Assembly: GCA_936450465.1 (NCBI GenBank)
Contig: OW388305.1
Span: 56,968,625 to 57,032,624 of the forward strand
From: Gibbula magus
Lineage: Eukaryota; Mollusca; Gastropoda; Trochida; Trochidae
Reading direction: 5' to 3'
DNA: 64,000 bases
Shown here: in pieces, positions 12,283 to 23,902 of the stretch
Position numbering within the stretch: position 1 is the stretch's first letter
How the letters are laid out: each line of letters starts with the position of its first letter
Position numbers and translations under genes: made by a program
The notes under the pieces: model-generated
Told to the model about the DNA's origin: nothing
The model's database searches: none
Seen by the model: the letters and a program-made list of their open reading frames with translations, nothing else

Positions 12283-12425
12283 CATGCAAACGGGGACAGT
12301 GTGTATCATTTACACCATGCAAACGGGGACAGTGTGTATCATTTACACCATGCAAACGGGGACAGTGTGTATCATTTACACCATGCAAACGGGGACAGTG
12401 TGTATCATTTACACCATGCAAATGA
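12283..12425 (+). repeat. 33-bp tandem repeat x 4.3
   Basis: The unit CATGCAAACGGGGACAGTGT plus GTATCATTTACAC starts at 12283, 12316, 12349 and 12382, and a decayed fifth copy starts at 12415. The four copies are nearly identical, so the expansion is recent. Because 33 is divisible by 3, several frames stay open and give 11-residue peptide repeats, but no start, splice or domain context supports coding. Confidence 0.9.
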
Positions 12426-13060
12426 GGACATGTGTCTATCAGGTATTTCTCTATGAAAACTGGGACATTTGGGTTCACTTTTGTATACAAAACAAGGATA
12501 CATGTTTGTGTTTAAGAGGTTATTGCAATCTGACGGTCATACTCAGCGTGAGAATCCATTTTACTACGATAAGTGCGTATGTGTAAGTTTTCACAAGCAA
12601 ACGGGGACAGTGTGTATCATTTACACCATGGAAGTGGGGACATGTGTCTTTGAGGTATTTCTCTATGGAAACGGGGATATTTGGCTTTACTTGTGTATGC
12701 AAATTACGGCTATATGTGTGTTATTGCAATCTGACGGCCATACTCAGCGTGAGAATCCATTTTTCGATGATAACTGCGTATGTGTATGTTTTCACAAGCA
12801 AACGGGGACAGTGTGTATCATTTACACCACGGAAGCGGGGACATGTGTCTATGAGGTTTTTCTCTATGGAAACGGGGATATTTGGCTTTATTTGTGTATA
12901 CACATCACGGCTATATGTGTGTATTTAAGAGGTTATTGCAATCTGACGGTCATACTCAGCGTGAGAATCCATTTTACTCCGATTAGTGCGTATGTATAAA
13001 CTTTCACAAGCAAACGGGGACAGTGTGTATCATTTACACCATGGAACCGGGGACACCAAT
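12426..13060 (+). repeat. Tandem units of 201-212 bp carrying CGGGGACA
   Basis: TATTGCAATCTGACGG starts units at 12521, 12722 and 12934. Each runs through CATACTCAGCGTGAGAATCC, CACAAGCAAACGGGGACAGT and (in the first two) TATGGAAACGGGGATATTTG. A 176-codon frame runs through (12469-12999), but both strands are unusually open and no domain is seen. The 33-bp unit looks like an amplified part of this larger unit. Confidence 0.85.
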
Positions 13061-14789
13061 TTTGTATTGATATTGTCTCTATGGAAACAAATTGGGTGGG
13101 AATAAGTGTTTTCACTTTGGCCTAAACTTGAGGATGTTGATGCGTCGATGTGTATCTTTTGCTGTCAAACTGTCATCCAAAAAATGAGAATCTATTCTCC
13201 TATGATATGTGTGCATGTTAAGTTTCACACATGCATGCAAACGGGTACAAATTGTGTTATTTTCATCATGGGACAGGGGACATTTCGTTTAACACAGTTC
13301 CCTAAGAAAACGTCAACAGTATTGTTATGATTTATCATATGTGTATCAACTGTATATCTGCAGAAAGTTTTGAGTCAAAATTGAGTCTAATGTTGATGTT
13401 TATACCATTGGGCGACAAATATACAATTTAAGAGTTACGATAATATTATTTCTTATTATTATACATATAGTTTAAAAGATGATTAACTGAGAAGGAAGAT
13501 AACTTATGTTTTATTTCCATTAAAGGTTGTTGGAAATTTATTCAAATACATTAAACACAAGGAAACATTTCCTGGAATTATGTACGGTTTATTTTATGCA
13601 ACCATAATCGAGGATGCGTATATAAAAAAAACACAAGCAGAAATTTGAAAGAAAACCATTGTTCATATAACAACTAGTTAATGTTAAGTTATGCTTTGCC
13701 AACTGTAAATGAGATGAATAGTTTTTATGAATTACTTAAATATAAGAAACTATCTTTATCAGTTCGTATTACTAGGCATAGTTTTGGCATTAAATCTGCG
13801 ATACGATTCTTCATGACACTAAGATTTAAGTCCCAACGGTATATTTTTAAACAAATTGCTCACCTAAGTTGCGATATGATACTGATCCCGATATAAGGGT
13901 GGCGATAGGATATGTATCACGATACTTACAGCTTGCTTCTAAACAGTGATATTGTATTCCAACAATAAACAAATCTCACAACAAAAACAATATTTAAATG
14001 AAGTAAACTTTTATACATAGCAAAAGTAGCACCTTGAAACTTTTTGATAAGAAAGGTACACAATAAAACACATAATATTGTACTGACTTTGAAATCACAA
14101 AATGTGGTATCACTGGAGAGACTTAGTACGATATTATTTCATGGACATCTAAATCACAATGAATATGCTGAATGCTGAGATCAAGAGTAACCAACTGTCA
14201 ACATGAAGTTGAAAACAAAACTGGATACTTTAATACATTTAAGAAATAACAAAGGTTTATTATCACTTTAGTCATTTAATATAATTGTAATATCAAGCCA
14301 TGGACAACTCATTAAAAGTGAAAATCAGAAAAAGAAAATTGTATAACATTATCATATTAAGTAAATCAAGTGAAAAATGAGATATAACGTTTGAGAATAA
14401 AACAGATAGATATTAAAAGCCATAAAGATATTGCAAATGTCCATGAACTTCAATACCTGCAAACTGGATCTTTTTGTATCTATAACTGCCCTGTTGACAA
14501 CTCTATCGGTGTGTATAATTATAAACCTGAACATGTAAACATCTAATGGGAAATAACACATACACATTTTTAAAAAGTAACTCAAATGATGAACATCAAA
14601 TGAAGGTGTAAAACATCCAGACCATGTGCAAAGCTGTAACATGATTATTCAAACTTCAAACTGGAAACTTCATACAGAATTGAAACTTCAAGAAAACACT
14701 ACTGTTGTAACTTCATATATGTCATAGTTGACATACACATCTAGGCCTAGATATTCAACTCCAGACTTCAAATGTGAACAATTATCAGA
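13061..14789. other. AT-rich DNA with decayed GGGGACA-repeat flank
   Basis: 13100-13330 holds degenerate motif copies (CAAACGGGTACA, GGGACAGGGGACA). 13600-13745 (ATAATCGAGGATGCGTA through GAATAGTTTTTATGAATTAC) recurs at 14938-15070, so repeat and flank were duplicated together. No gene seen. Confidence 0.5.
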
Positions 14790-15075
14790 ATTAAATGAAA
14801 TCAGACGGCCATACTAAGAGTGACAATCCAATTTCCTACGACAAGTGCGTATGTGTACATTTTCACAGGCAAACGGGAACAATATGTATTATTTTCACAA
14901 TGGAACCGGGGACATTTGGTTTAATACTGTTCTCTAAGCAATCATAATCGAGGATGCGTAATTACAAGAACAACACATGCAAGAGGAAACGTTGTTCATA
15001 TAACAACTATATAATTGTCGTTAAATTACTCTGTGCCAACTGTCAATCTGATGAATACTTTTAATGAATTCTAAG
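14790..15075 (+). repeat. Second copy of the GGGGACA repeat and its flank
   Basis: ATCAGACGGCCATACTAAGA, CAGGCAAACGGGAACA and GGAACCGGGGACATTTGGTT are followed by AATCATAATCGAGGATGCGT and the flank also present at 13600-13745. It is diverged, so this duplication is older than the array at 12283-13060. Confidence 0.6.
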
Positions 15076-15639
15076 GTGTAAATTGCCCCAAGGTAGTAAA
15101 CCGCCACTAGACACTACGCAAGATTGCTTAGAATGTGAAACGTGTGCATAGTTTACATTTGTGAAAATATGTCCATAGGAAGCATATTTGCACATGATTT
15201 GCTCATTCAATCGCTCGACTTCTAAAGATGGTACAGGATAACCTCTTCTTTTATCTATTTCATTATACTTTTCACCATTTAACAACCAGTGTGGTCTACA
15301 TATATTTAGTTCTAATATGCGTGTTGTTCATATGACAAGTAAAGGTAATTATAGTGATATATATTCAACAAAATTAATGGTTAAAACGTTTAACACAATA
15401 TGTAATGGAAACCTAATCATATATACATTTCATATACATGATTGTGATTCTTGATACACCCGTGCAAATTAACAAGTAATAAACATATACTGATGCAATT
15501 GAAAATCAATTTTAAAGTTTTAATCCCAGGCCTCCAAGCAATTAAAACGTCATGTAATTTTTTTCTGTTATTTCGCTATCAAAAGTTTTGAAGAAATGTT
15601 AATTGAACACTCATTCTGCTGTAAGTCACAAAATGACAA
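15076..15639. other. AT-rich DNA, no gene called
   Basis: A 74-codon minus frame at 15061-15285 has a protein-like composition, but no family is recognised and no splice sites are clear. Nothing else was seen. Confidence 0.35.
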
Positions 15640-15866
15640 TCCTACATGTAGTTAGGCGTGGTTTATCGTAGTTCAGCGTATTCATATTTACTTAGTGTAG
15701 TTATACGTACAAGTTTAAAAGTTTTGATAACGTAGGCAGCCGTACTTCTGCACTGAAAAATTCTTCAACTTAAATGATACTAGTGTAGTTTACTGCAGTA
15801 TGACGTAGTCAATCGTAGTACGACGTATACTATGATGTATTTAAACGTAGTAAAACGGACTTAAAT
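15640..15866 (+). repeat. Degenerate 10-bp-phased array, TAGTnnnnCG
   Basis: The sequence can be cut into consecutive decamers, for example TAGTTAGGCG, TGGTTTATCG, TAGTTCAGCG and, after a gap, CAGTATGACG, TAGTCAATCG, TAGTACGACG. The fixed positions are TAGT at the start and CG at the end. Together with 16445-16610 it forms an inverted pair split by an inserted MITE. Confidence 0.65.
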
Positions 15867-16444
15867 ACTCACGTGCAAAAGAAACGTCCCCACATTTTGA
15901 AAATAGTATAAAATGAAATATTGATGTCGGAGAAAATAAATTTTGAATGTATTTGGAAGCCACATGTTTTGTATAGAAGTATTCACAATTTCATATATAA
16001 GAGTATGCTTCTTTTATTTTTACATCTGTTCAAATACACATGGGGTGCGAAAATCGCTTTTTTTTCAAGATGTTTTTGGCCCACAATATTTGGTATTTAA
16101 ATTTAAAACATTGAAAAAGTAGAAATTTAATTAATTAAAGATATCCTCGACATAAATAACCTTCTTTGATTTAGATTGGTTGACGCGTCATTACTGTAGG
16201 ACGTCTCCAAACAAGCCAAAACTTGCTTTTTGAGGCTTCTATCTCGTCTAGTTAAGGAGATTCCAAAACGAACATTTCTTAAAACTTGTGTTTCTCAGAG
16301 TTATGAATAGATAATGTTTTGAACATTCATATATAGTATTGATGGGTTCCGAAGACATGATGTAACACTGTTTCAGTCGCATTTATCGCCCGTCGATTGA
16401 AATATCTTGTATTTTGTATGGGGACGTTTCTTTTGCACGTGAGT
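15867..16444. mobile_element. 578-bp MITE with 26-bp terminal inverted repeats
   Basis: ACTCACGTGCAAAAGAAACG at the left end is matched exactly in reverse complement at the right end, continuing to GTCCCCA. There is no ORF over 60 codons. It sits inside the decamer array, so it inserted after that array formed. Size and terminus style suggest a non-autonomous Tc1/mariner-like or hAT-like element; the superfamily is undecided because no clear target duplication is visible. Confidence 0.85.
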
Positions 16445-16610
16445 TTAGTAAGGTGTAGTTATTCAGCAACAAGTTGTAATACGATTAAGTACATTCTTTA
16501 CTAGGTTCAACTACATTGAACTAAGTTCAAATTTTCAATTCACTACGTCAAAGTACATTGACTACGTTTCTTCAAATGTAGTTAAAAAACTAGACTTTGA
16601 ACATGTTTAA
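16445..16610 (-). repeat. Right half of the 10-bp-phased array (inverted)
   Basis: Consecutive decamers ACTAGGTTCA, ACTACATTGA and ACTAAGTTCA, and later AAGTACATTG and ACTACGTTTC, are the reverse-complement counterpart of the left half. ACTAn starts replace CnTAGT-like ends. Confidence 0.6.
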
Positions 16611-16814
16611 AAGTTACATCACAAACTGCGATTTTCTCATGTCTATGTCTACGTAAGTGTGACTGGGGCTTAAAGATAATAAAACCTCTCTGTTATGTTC
16701 GATGTTAATTCGTTTATTCATATAGACAGTACTTTCAAGTAAACACAACACTAAATATGATTTCGTCTTAGCAAGATATCGCTGTTCAAAGTGAATTAAA
16801 TTGGCCTTTAAAAT
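16611..16814. other. Unclassified spacer
   Basis: No gene or clear repeat seen between the decamer array and the next GGGGACA block. Confidence 0.4.
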
Positions 16815-17290
16815 TGTTTTTCACAAGCTAACGGGGACAGTATGTATCATTTACAACATGGAGACGGGGAATTGTGTCTATGAGGTATTTCTCTTTGGAA
16901 ACGGGGAGATTTGGCTTTACTTTTGTATACAAATCACGTCTATATGTGCGTCATTGCAATCTGACGGTCATACTCAGCGTGAGAATCCATTTTTCGATGA
17001 TAACTGCGTATGTGTATGTTTTCACAAGCAAACGGGGACAGTGTGTATCATTTACACCATGGAAGCGGGGACATGTGTCTATGAGGTATTTCTCTATGGA
17101 AACGGGGATATTTCGCTCTACTTTTGTATACACATCAAGGCTATATGTGTGTATTTAAAAAAAGTTATTGCAATCTGACGGCCATACTCTGCGTGAGATT
17201 CCATTTTACTCTGATTAGTGCGTATGTATAAATTTTCACAAGCAAACGGGGACAGTGTGTATCATTTACACCATGGAACCAGGGACACTT
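16815..17290 (+). repeat. GGGGACA tandem block, 2.3 units of about 210 bp
   Basis: Same unit as 12521-13060: ATTGCAATCTGACGG at 16954 and 17167, CACAAGCAAACGGGGACAGT, and GAAGCGGGGACATGTGTCTA. It is close to identical with the 12.7-kb units, although 4 kb of other DNA separates them. A 125-codon frame through the block parallels the one at 12469-12999. Confidence 0.85.
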
Positions 17291-18046
17291 ATTCGGTTCA
17301 TAGTGAGTAAAATTGGCCTGCTAATTATCTCATTCTTGAAACAGTTTTCCGTGGCCACTCAGTTTAGCGATGTGACGTCATATATACAGGAGTTACTACC
17401 AATGGAATACTTAGGCGATTTGTCGATTTTCGTTGATGATTCTTTTAAAACATAATAACAACTTTTGACATTGTAAATTTCCGATAAAATGGGTATTTTT
17501 GCATCTGTAGGGAGTATAATCTCGGAGTTTTTGAAGCGTTTTCGATATTCAACCGCTGGTTTTAGTATTGTTCTTTTCCCAATCGAGCGAAGCGTTAGGT
17601 TATTTTACAATATGTTTTGAAATGAATAACTGACAATTCCAATATAAAATCAATCATGCAATGTTTAAGGATTGTTTAGCTCGGACACCACCCGAAGTCG
17701 CCCGAACTTCGGACACTTTCAATTTAAAGCTGTCGTTTCGTTGGTTTCAAAATATTTCTGTTCATCTTTGACAATACTTGATTCTTTTGAGAAATATCTG
17801 ACAGTCAGATATACTTTAAAAACGAAATTTAGAGGGAGGTACAAATAAAGGTTTCAGAAATGAAATTGACGAACTATTTGTGTGAAGATAGATTTGGTGT
17901 GACAATTGTTGGAATGAAGGAAGCGATCATATTGTTTCAAATATATGCACGTATATGAACAATTAGGTAGTCGGTTAAATTTGTATTTTCGTAATTTCAA
18001 ATTTATTCTTGGGTTTAGAATTTAGATTTTGATAACATGTCAAAAT
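17291..18046. other. Unique DNA, no gene seen
   Basis: Contains one TGACGTCA site at 17373 followed by TATATACA, the same context as at 18269. No exon was supported. Confidence 0.4.
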
Positions 18047-18135
18047 GACCTTGGTTCGGACAGGTTTGACCATGGTTCTGACACAAGTAGACCAAAGATC
18101 GGACACAAATCGACCAAGGCTCGGACACTTCCGGC
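18047..18135 (+). repeat. Degenerate minisatellite, GACCAAnGnTCGGACAC x 4
   Basis: GACCTTGGTTCGGACAG, GACCATGGTTCTGACAC, GACCAAAGATCGGACAC and GACCAAGGCTCGGACAC are spaced by about 22-24 bp. Related CGGACAC words occur at 17690-17720. Confidence 0.7.
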
Positions 18136-18264
18136 TACTGAATAAAATGGCGGGAACATTTGGGGTTTTACGCGGGAATTTCATAATGGGCAGTAAAACA
18201 ACAGAATAAAATTGTTTTGCATTATACAGTGCTCTAATGATTTTGCGTCATTATATGCGATGCC

Positions 18265-18299
18265 CGTATGACGTCATATATACACAGTGACGTCATACT
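18265..18299. promoter_or_regulatory. Inverted pair of TGACGTCA (CRE-type) sites
   Basis: GTATGACGTCA and TGACGTCATAC face each other across a TATATACACA spacer. TGACGTCA is the full consensus bound by CREB/ATF bZIP factors. Regulatory use is inferred from the motif only. Confidence 0.45.
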
Positions 18300-18502
18300 G
18301 ACCGTATCTCAAGTAACCAGTCGGCCAGACATGTAACAGCCTCATTAGAAACATGTCAAGTCCCTCAAAGAAAAAAGGCTTATGAAAGCTGTTCAAGTTG
18401 TAAGACAAGTTTTGCTGTCTATAAGAAAATCTGCCAAGATGTATAGGCTAGCGTTGCGAACTTTACAATTTCTGATCGGGTCAAAGGAAGGGTAGGCCTA
18501 AA

Positions 18503-18885
18503 TGTGAATGCTGAAAACAGGGTACATAGAGAATCTCACCCAAGTGTCTTCTGATATCAAATATATCAACACGAGTTGATAAAAGTTTCAAATATCCGAA
18601 ATCATTCTTATTACGTTTAAGTGAAAATAGTGTACATCTCTGAGCACATCTCTGCCATTTTACTTCCAGTGCGGTGAGGTCATAGCATTGTGACGTCATC
18701 ATGTTTATGACGTCATTGCATTGTGACGTCATTACTCGATGATGTAAAAGCACTGTGATGTCATGTAGCTGACGGCGACAGGGCATTGTGCACAATCTAC
18801 TGCCAAAAAGATATCTCCTAGGAGATATCGCTTGATCTCACACAAGCGATATCTCCTGTGGAACACAGTTTTGGATGATAAAATC
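18503..18885 (+). repeat. TGACGTCA- and hairpin-bearing repeat, copy 1
   Basis: It shares with 34949-35405 the start ATAGAGAATCTCACCCAAGT, the central CATAGCATTGTGACGTCATC and the end CAGTTTTGGATGATAAAA. Here TGACGTCA occurs at 18691, 18708 and 18724. Near the 3' end GATATCTCCTAGGAGATATC (18810-18829) is a perfect palindrome, and AGGAGATATCGCTTG (18820) can pair instead with CAAGCGATATCTCCT (18842). No ORF. Confidence 0.8.
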
Positions 18886-19382
18886 TCAACTAACCAACAC
18901 TAAAAAGAGGAAACTGATTGACATATCCGCCAACAGGGCACTGTATGGTGTTGAAATGATGGATTAAATATTTTTGTTGTGCTTATCTTTTGTTAAGCTC
19001 ATTGTAACAAAGAATACCAAGTTATCTAAATGTGTTAAAAAGAAACAATGTGTATCACATAACTAACACTATAACTATTAGGATTAATAACTTCAATGTG
19101 TTACACTGTAGTTTTCACTAAGCATTATCGTATTTTATAACATATGAAAAGAGTAATAATGGAAGAATAGATAGACATGTAAAACATTGTTGCTAACGCA
19201 CACCCTCCCGGTCCCCCTTGAGATTTGGTTTACCTCTAAATGAGGTTAGAGAACCGTTAATCATTTAATTATAGCTGAGTAATTACTTGAACCATTACCT
19301 GCATATGTTTTTATTGTTTAACTGTTCGAAATTTCTTAAAGGATTTCAAAACCCCATATTATGTTATTTTACTTCATTATGG
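18886..19382. other. Unique DNA, no gene seen
   Basis: AT-rich; nothing supported. Confidence 0.45.
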
Positions 19383-19677
19383 TAGGGGCTGGATAGTGCA
19401 GTGGTTAGCGCGTTCGGCTTCGGATCAAGAGGTCCAGGGTTCGAATCCCGCCAGGGGCACGGCAACTTTGTCTGCAGGAGAGAACTGTTCTACACGCAGT
19501 TAGGTTTGGGTGCAATGCTACACTGAATTTCAGAGTAGTACCACACATGCTTCGCTAGTTCCAGCCGTTGCTCGCAGGTTTCACCGCAATGCATAGCCAC
19601 ATTACTCTTTCTCCTAGCAGCCGCGATATAAGTGAAATACTCTTGAAAGCGGCGTTAAAGCCCAACTCACCTCACCT
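19383..19677 (+). mobile_element. tRNA-derived SINE, full length
   Basis: A-box-like TAGTGCAGTGGTTAGCGCG, perfect B box GGTTCGAATCC, the shared body (CAACTTTGTCTGCAG, AGAACTGTTCTACACGCAG) and the tail GAAAGCGGCGTTAAAG then ACTCACCTCACC. It is slightly longer than the copy at 5525 because it keeps ATGCTACACTGAATTTCAG. CTTCATTATGG lies on both sides (19372-19382 and 19677-19687) and is a good candidate target-site duplication. Confidence 0.88.
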
Positions 19678-21649
19678 TCATTATGGTGATGTATTCAAAT
19701 TGTAAACATGTTTTTACGTCACTGAGCCCTGTATCATATATTTTTAGTAACATATGTCTATGACAAGAGCAAATATCCGTTAGACCGACGTTCAAAGTAG
19801 CCTGCCTGCAGTCGGTGTTTTACCGTGCGGCGTACGATACCTGATCAAATGTTTCAAAAGATAATAATAAATGAAATTATGTATCATAACTGTTTATCAC
19901 AATGCTGAATATTGGAAATTATGTTTTGCCCTCGATGTTATTTTTCCTAATTTCTGATCTATTTCTAGACCCGGAAGTAAGACGATCGAGTTTAAACTTG
20001 CTGATTATATTCTTATCAAGTGCTGGATGTCTAATTCACCGATTCAAAGTTTTCAAAAATAGACATTGAAAACAATTACTTCGAATTCGGTACAATATTT
20101 TAATTTTGTAGTCGTGTTCCACGTAGGCCCTATATCATATATGAATATTTATGGTCAGTGGCCCTATTATCGTTGTGAAATAAGTTCTGTCCCTATGCTG
20201 ATCTAGAATACTTTTCCCTTATGTTTGCAAAACGCTAAAGAAATAACTAAACAAAGTGAAGCAGCATCTAAAAAAGTAAAACATATCAAATATGAAGTTA
20301 TTTAAAGTAACAAAATTATCAATCTAAATAATGAAAACACCTGGATGACGTGTCTGTCATATTTCAGTGGAAGTTAAAAGGTATTACATATATTCAGATT
20401 AATCATTGCATCATCCCGTAAAACATCGTTTGTTCAGAGAATTCAGAATCACTAAAACTTACATAATTATCAAAACCTACAGCGTGAAAACGTAGCCGTT
20501 TTGTAACACACTGTCAAAGCTTACCTGTAAAAAAATACCTGTAGCGGTAAAACTGGGGCATTATAATTTTGGCAGATATTATTTATTCATAATTATATAT
20601 TAAATGAAAATAATTTTATTTGTTGTTATGATGGTTTTATTTTGATTGTAGAGTCATAAAAATATTATCAAATGAAAATTTCAAATACCCCGATAATAGG
20701 GGCAATTCTGTTTCAAAACATTGCAAAACAATAAGTTTTCCTTCCATGTCAAGTACAACGTTTATCCAAGTTTTCAAAAAGTCAACGATTCTAACAGTTT
20801 TGATGGAAATGCATTAATAAAATGATACAACCTCCGAAAATATAGGGCCCACCTCCTTGGATATATCTCAACATCTCTATCGACTTCACGGTCAACGCTG
20901 TACTGTACAGAGTTATCGTTCTTCCTACGGTACGTTGACTGACTGGTAGCCACATTCCGGAGACGAAATGTTGTTCAAACTTCAGATTGGTTGACCCTCT
21001 TGACATACAAATTTGTTTCTATGCATTCTTTGTAGATTCTTCTTGTAGGTATTGCTACTTTTAACCGTTGACGTTTTAAAAAATTGACAGGTTTTTCCAA
21101 ATGTCTTTACAGCACCATGCCCGTCAGTGACTAGCGCAGCTATAGGCGTGTTTTGACGGATTGAATCATAATTTGAGATCACATCTTTGAAATGTACATA
21201 CATTTATAATGCAAAAGTGCTTCACATATGATCAAACCATATATCTAAAAGAAAGTGCAAAGTTTCAATAGCTGAAAGACTTGCGTTGAATGCCTTTTTT
21301 ACAGTGAGTGTAGTAGAATGATTGCATAAATTCGAGTGTAACTTGCTCTTGCTGTGAATAAGTTTAGATCGATTTATAATTCTTTAAAATAAAAACCTAA
21401 GGGCGAATGTCTTCTAACATGTTAGTTAGAGGGCATGTAGTGTCTTATTATCGTAAACTAGGTCAATCTACGTCTTTGTAAACTCATACCGCGTAACTTT
21501 GCCTTCGCTCGTATGTCAACAGCTGCACACTTCCGTTTTCGTCGGACCACTATTACGTCACAAGTGCATAACTCATTAAAATTCGGGATTCTTCGGCGCT
21601 CACTCGGACATCGCGACGTAGCAAGTTTGACGAAAGTGACAACATTCTT
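19678..21649. other. Unique DNA, no gene called
   Basis: Two overlapping minus frames at 20791-21203 (71 and 73 codons) have protein-like composition and would join with a frameshift, but no family was recognised and no splice sites were convincing. 21480-21650 is locally richer in CpG. Confidence 0.35.
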
Positions 21650-21983
21650 AGCGGGGCAATGCCGATGAAATGTATTTGAAAAATAATTTCACTAATAGTA
21701 AAACACCCTTCTCACTTCGGAGACTTAAAAATTAGTGTACATGATTCCGTAAAGCCATGGGAATCGTTTTTTGTCATTCAAAATAATAAAATGTGTTCAC
21801 AATAAAATGGCCGCAATGCAATTGTTGCTTTACACGCAACACCGTTATTACCACTACGGATAATTGGTTTGTGTAATAAGATGTTTTACCCTCTAAAGTA
21901 AATATAAATGACATAAACTATCATTATAAATGAGAAATTTGAAAAAATAAAATTTGCAAAAAAACCTGCTAGTGCCCCTTTAA
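21650..21983 (+). mobile_element. M1 MITE copy D, degraded left end
   Basis: The left terminus is reduced to GCGGGGCAATG. From GATGAAATGTATTTG to the right terminus TAGTGCCCCTTTAA it follows the M1 consensus, including AAAATGGCCGCAATGCAAT. Confidence 0.8.
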
Positions 21984-22700
21984 GTTGCCTTCCCAATTTG
22001 AAACCATTCTTAAATTTATCAACCGATAGAATATAGATGTAATTAGTTAATGATTTGGTATACATATCTATAAATAAGATATATTGTGTGATATACGTAT
22101 GGATTTGTATTGGTATACACGATTAAGCAACATAAATGAGTGCAAATACTGAACATGCGCTGTAATAATTCTGATTCAGATTATCAGTGCGAGTATCAAC
22201 ACAATGACAAAATATGTTAGTCATGCTTCATAACTGACTTCATTAGTAACACTATGTATTAAATAGCAGAGGAAAATAGTATAGTGTACCCTAGGAACAT
22301 AAAGACGGTTCACAATATGAGAGAGATAATGTGTTCATTAATTGAGGCATAAATATATCACGTTCAAAATATCAGAATATACAATTTAAGTACGATGCAG
22401 GAATAAAGGTATTCTCTCGATGCTTTTGTAAATTCATTTTAATCTTTATTTCATTTTAAAGTAATACAAATACAAAACAACATCTATATCAATGTTCCCT
22501 TAATGTAATCTTCCTTTTGTATCAAATTACAGCATTGCCTAGTAAGCATTTGCCACTGATATATGAAAAAAACCGATTGAAATAGCTAAATATGAGCGTT
22601 AATATATAATATTATGCTTATTTACTCATAATCCTACCATGGAATAAAGGTTTTATTTATATTGGGGAATGAAACTAAATGTCATCTTCAGCACATATCA
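21984..22700. other. AT-rich DNA, no gene seen
   Basis: Nothing supported. Confidence 0.45.
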
Positions 22701-22760
22701 GGCGAGCTATGCATTTACAAAAAGTGTGAATATGAATTTCTTGTAAATGCATATCTCGCC
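22701..22760. repeat. Imperfect palindrome
   Basis: GGCGAGCTATGCATTTACAA pairs with TTGTAAATGCATATCTCGCC across a loop of about 20 bp. The arm tips carry GGCGAG. Confidence 0.75.
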
Positions 22761-22875
22761 CGATGCGTGCAGGCTATGCTAAATGCAAGTTAAGGTACAT
22801 CCATTGTGTTTTTGTGGTCACATATTCCAAATGTTATAAATGGTGTTAGTTTATCGAGTTAAATAGTTTAATATA

Positions 22876-22978
22876 AGGATAACCCATGATACCGAGGATA
22901 TGGTAAGGTTGTGGACCCTGATAGGAAGGAAAAACCCGAGGATGCGTTATCCGAGGTAGAATGGGTTATCTATATTAT
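22876..22978. repeat. Imperfect palindrome nested in M2
   Basis: GGATAACCCATGATACCGAGG pairs imperfectly with CCGAGGTAGAATGGGTTATC; the loop contains CCCGAGGATGCG. It belongs to the CGAG-apex palindromes also seen at 26188, 26529, 36367, 43213 and 62724. Confidence 0.65.
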
Positions 22979-23019
22979 CAACCGATTTTAAGTGTAAAAC
23001 AGGCTTTTTACTTGTTATC

Positions 23020-23058
23020 GCGTTATATTGAGGATCCATGGCGTTATATTGAGGATCC
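23020..23058 (+). repeat. Direct pair of an 18-bp word
   Basis: GCGTTATATTGAGGATCC occurs at 23020 and 23041 with ATG between. Confidence 0.85.
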
Positions 23059-23123
23059 CTCGGTGATGTCAGCCTGTTAACAGCCGCGCTATATGAGTTT
23101 CTTTTGTACAGTGAAATTTCGCC

Positions 23124-23203
23124 TGCACCCTTAGCGCAGTACTTAGTCTAATGCGTTGACTCAGTAACTACAGGTGATAGTGGATACGGGTTCGAGACGC
23201 ATT
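23124..23203 (+). repeat. tRNA-like segment (SINE head or tRNA relic)
   Basis: An A-box-like TTAGCGCAGTACTTAG and a B-box-like GGTTCGAGACG are 50 bp apart. The acceptor stem does not close, so this is not called a functional tRNA. Confidence 0.4.
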
Positions 23204-23902
23204 CTGCAAAACATTTGCTGTACATATTCTGTCGTAGACTTATGAAATTTTTCAAAATTAGTCTAAGTTAGTTTCTTCAGATCTATCAAATATATCAGGG
23301 TTTACAATAGTTCAGATAATCTAAACGTCGGTTTATGTGCGATGACTGCGCACCCAACGTAGGAAGACGTCTAGCATGCTGGACTAGGTTTACAATCTTT
23401 ATAATTCAACTGTCTGTGTAAATCCTCCTGGATCGAATTACAATGTTATAAGTCCCTCGTACCGGGTGATACGGTTTAGAAAGGTCGTTTCAAGTATCAC
23501 ATTAATTGGCTGGTAGGTTGATAATAGGACATATAACTACTGTACATGTGCTGCACATGCATAACGATGTTACTCGATTTTAATTGGAAACTAGTAATTA
23601 TGATATATTGGGCGATTGGGGATGAATATGCAAGCTGAATGAATTTGATTTTTTCTGTAAACAGCACATATATGGTGTTTTGGCACGTACTAAAGCCAAA
23701 TACATTTTTATGAAAAATAATTGATGCACCTTTAACACAACTCCAAACAACGATGGCAGCTTGATTCAATACAAATGAAGTTTATTGAATATTGAATGAT
23801 ATAATAGAACATTATTTATTACTGCACTTTGAAAACATTAACCACTTAAATATTCCTTGCCGCTGCAGAAGTCGGCCTTCCCTCATGTGGCTGGCTACAC
23901 AC

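Larger units (their letters stand above)
22790..23735 (-). mobile_element. M2 MITE with internal insertions
   Basis: Left end TTAAGGTACATCCATTGTGT and right end TGATGCACCTTTAA correspond to the reversed ends of the full M2 copy at 61523-62020. The M2 interior resumes at about 23505-23735 (CTGCACATGCATAACGATG, GATATATTGGGCGATTGGGG). About 600 bp between is foreign: a palindrome, a 21-bp repeat pair and a tRNA-like segment. Confidence 0.7.

Noticed and set aside
12150..12425. ORF with four CKRGQCVSFTP repeats
   Set aside because: The 33-bp repeat length keeps every stop-free frame open; similar repeats appear in several frames on both strands, so the open frame is not evidence of coding.
14352..14642. 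96-codon minus ORF with hydrophobic stretches
   Set aside because: AT-driven composition, no recognised family and no splice or start context.
15061..15285. 74-codon minus ORF
   Set aside because: Reasonable composition but no recognised family, no splice context, and it overlaps a duplicated repeat flank.
20791..21203. Two overlapping minus frames with protein-like composition
   Set aside because: No domain recognised, a frameshift would be needed, and no convincing acceptor or donor was seen.
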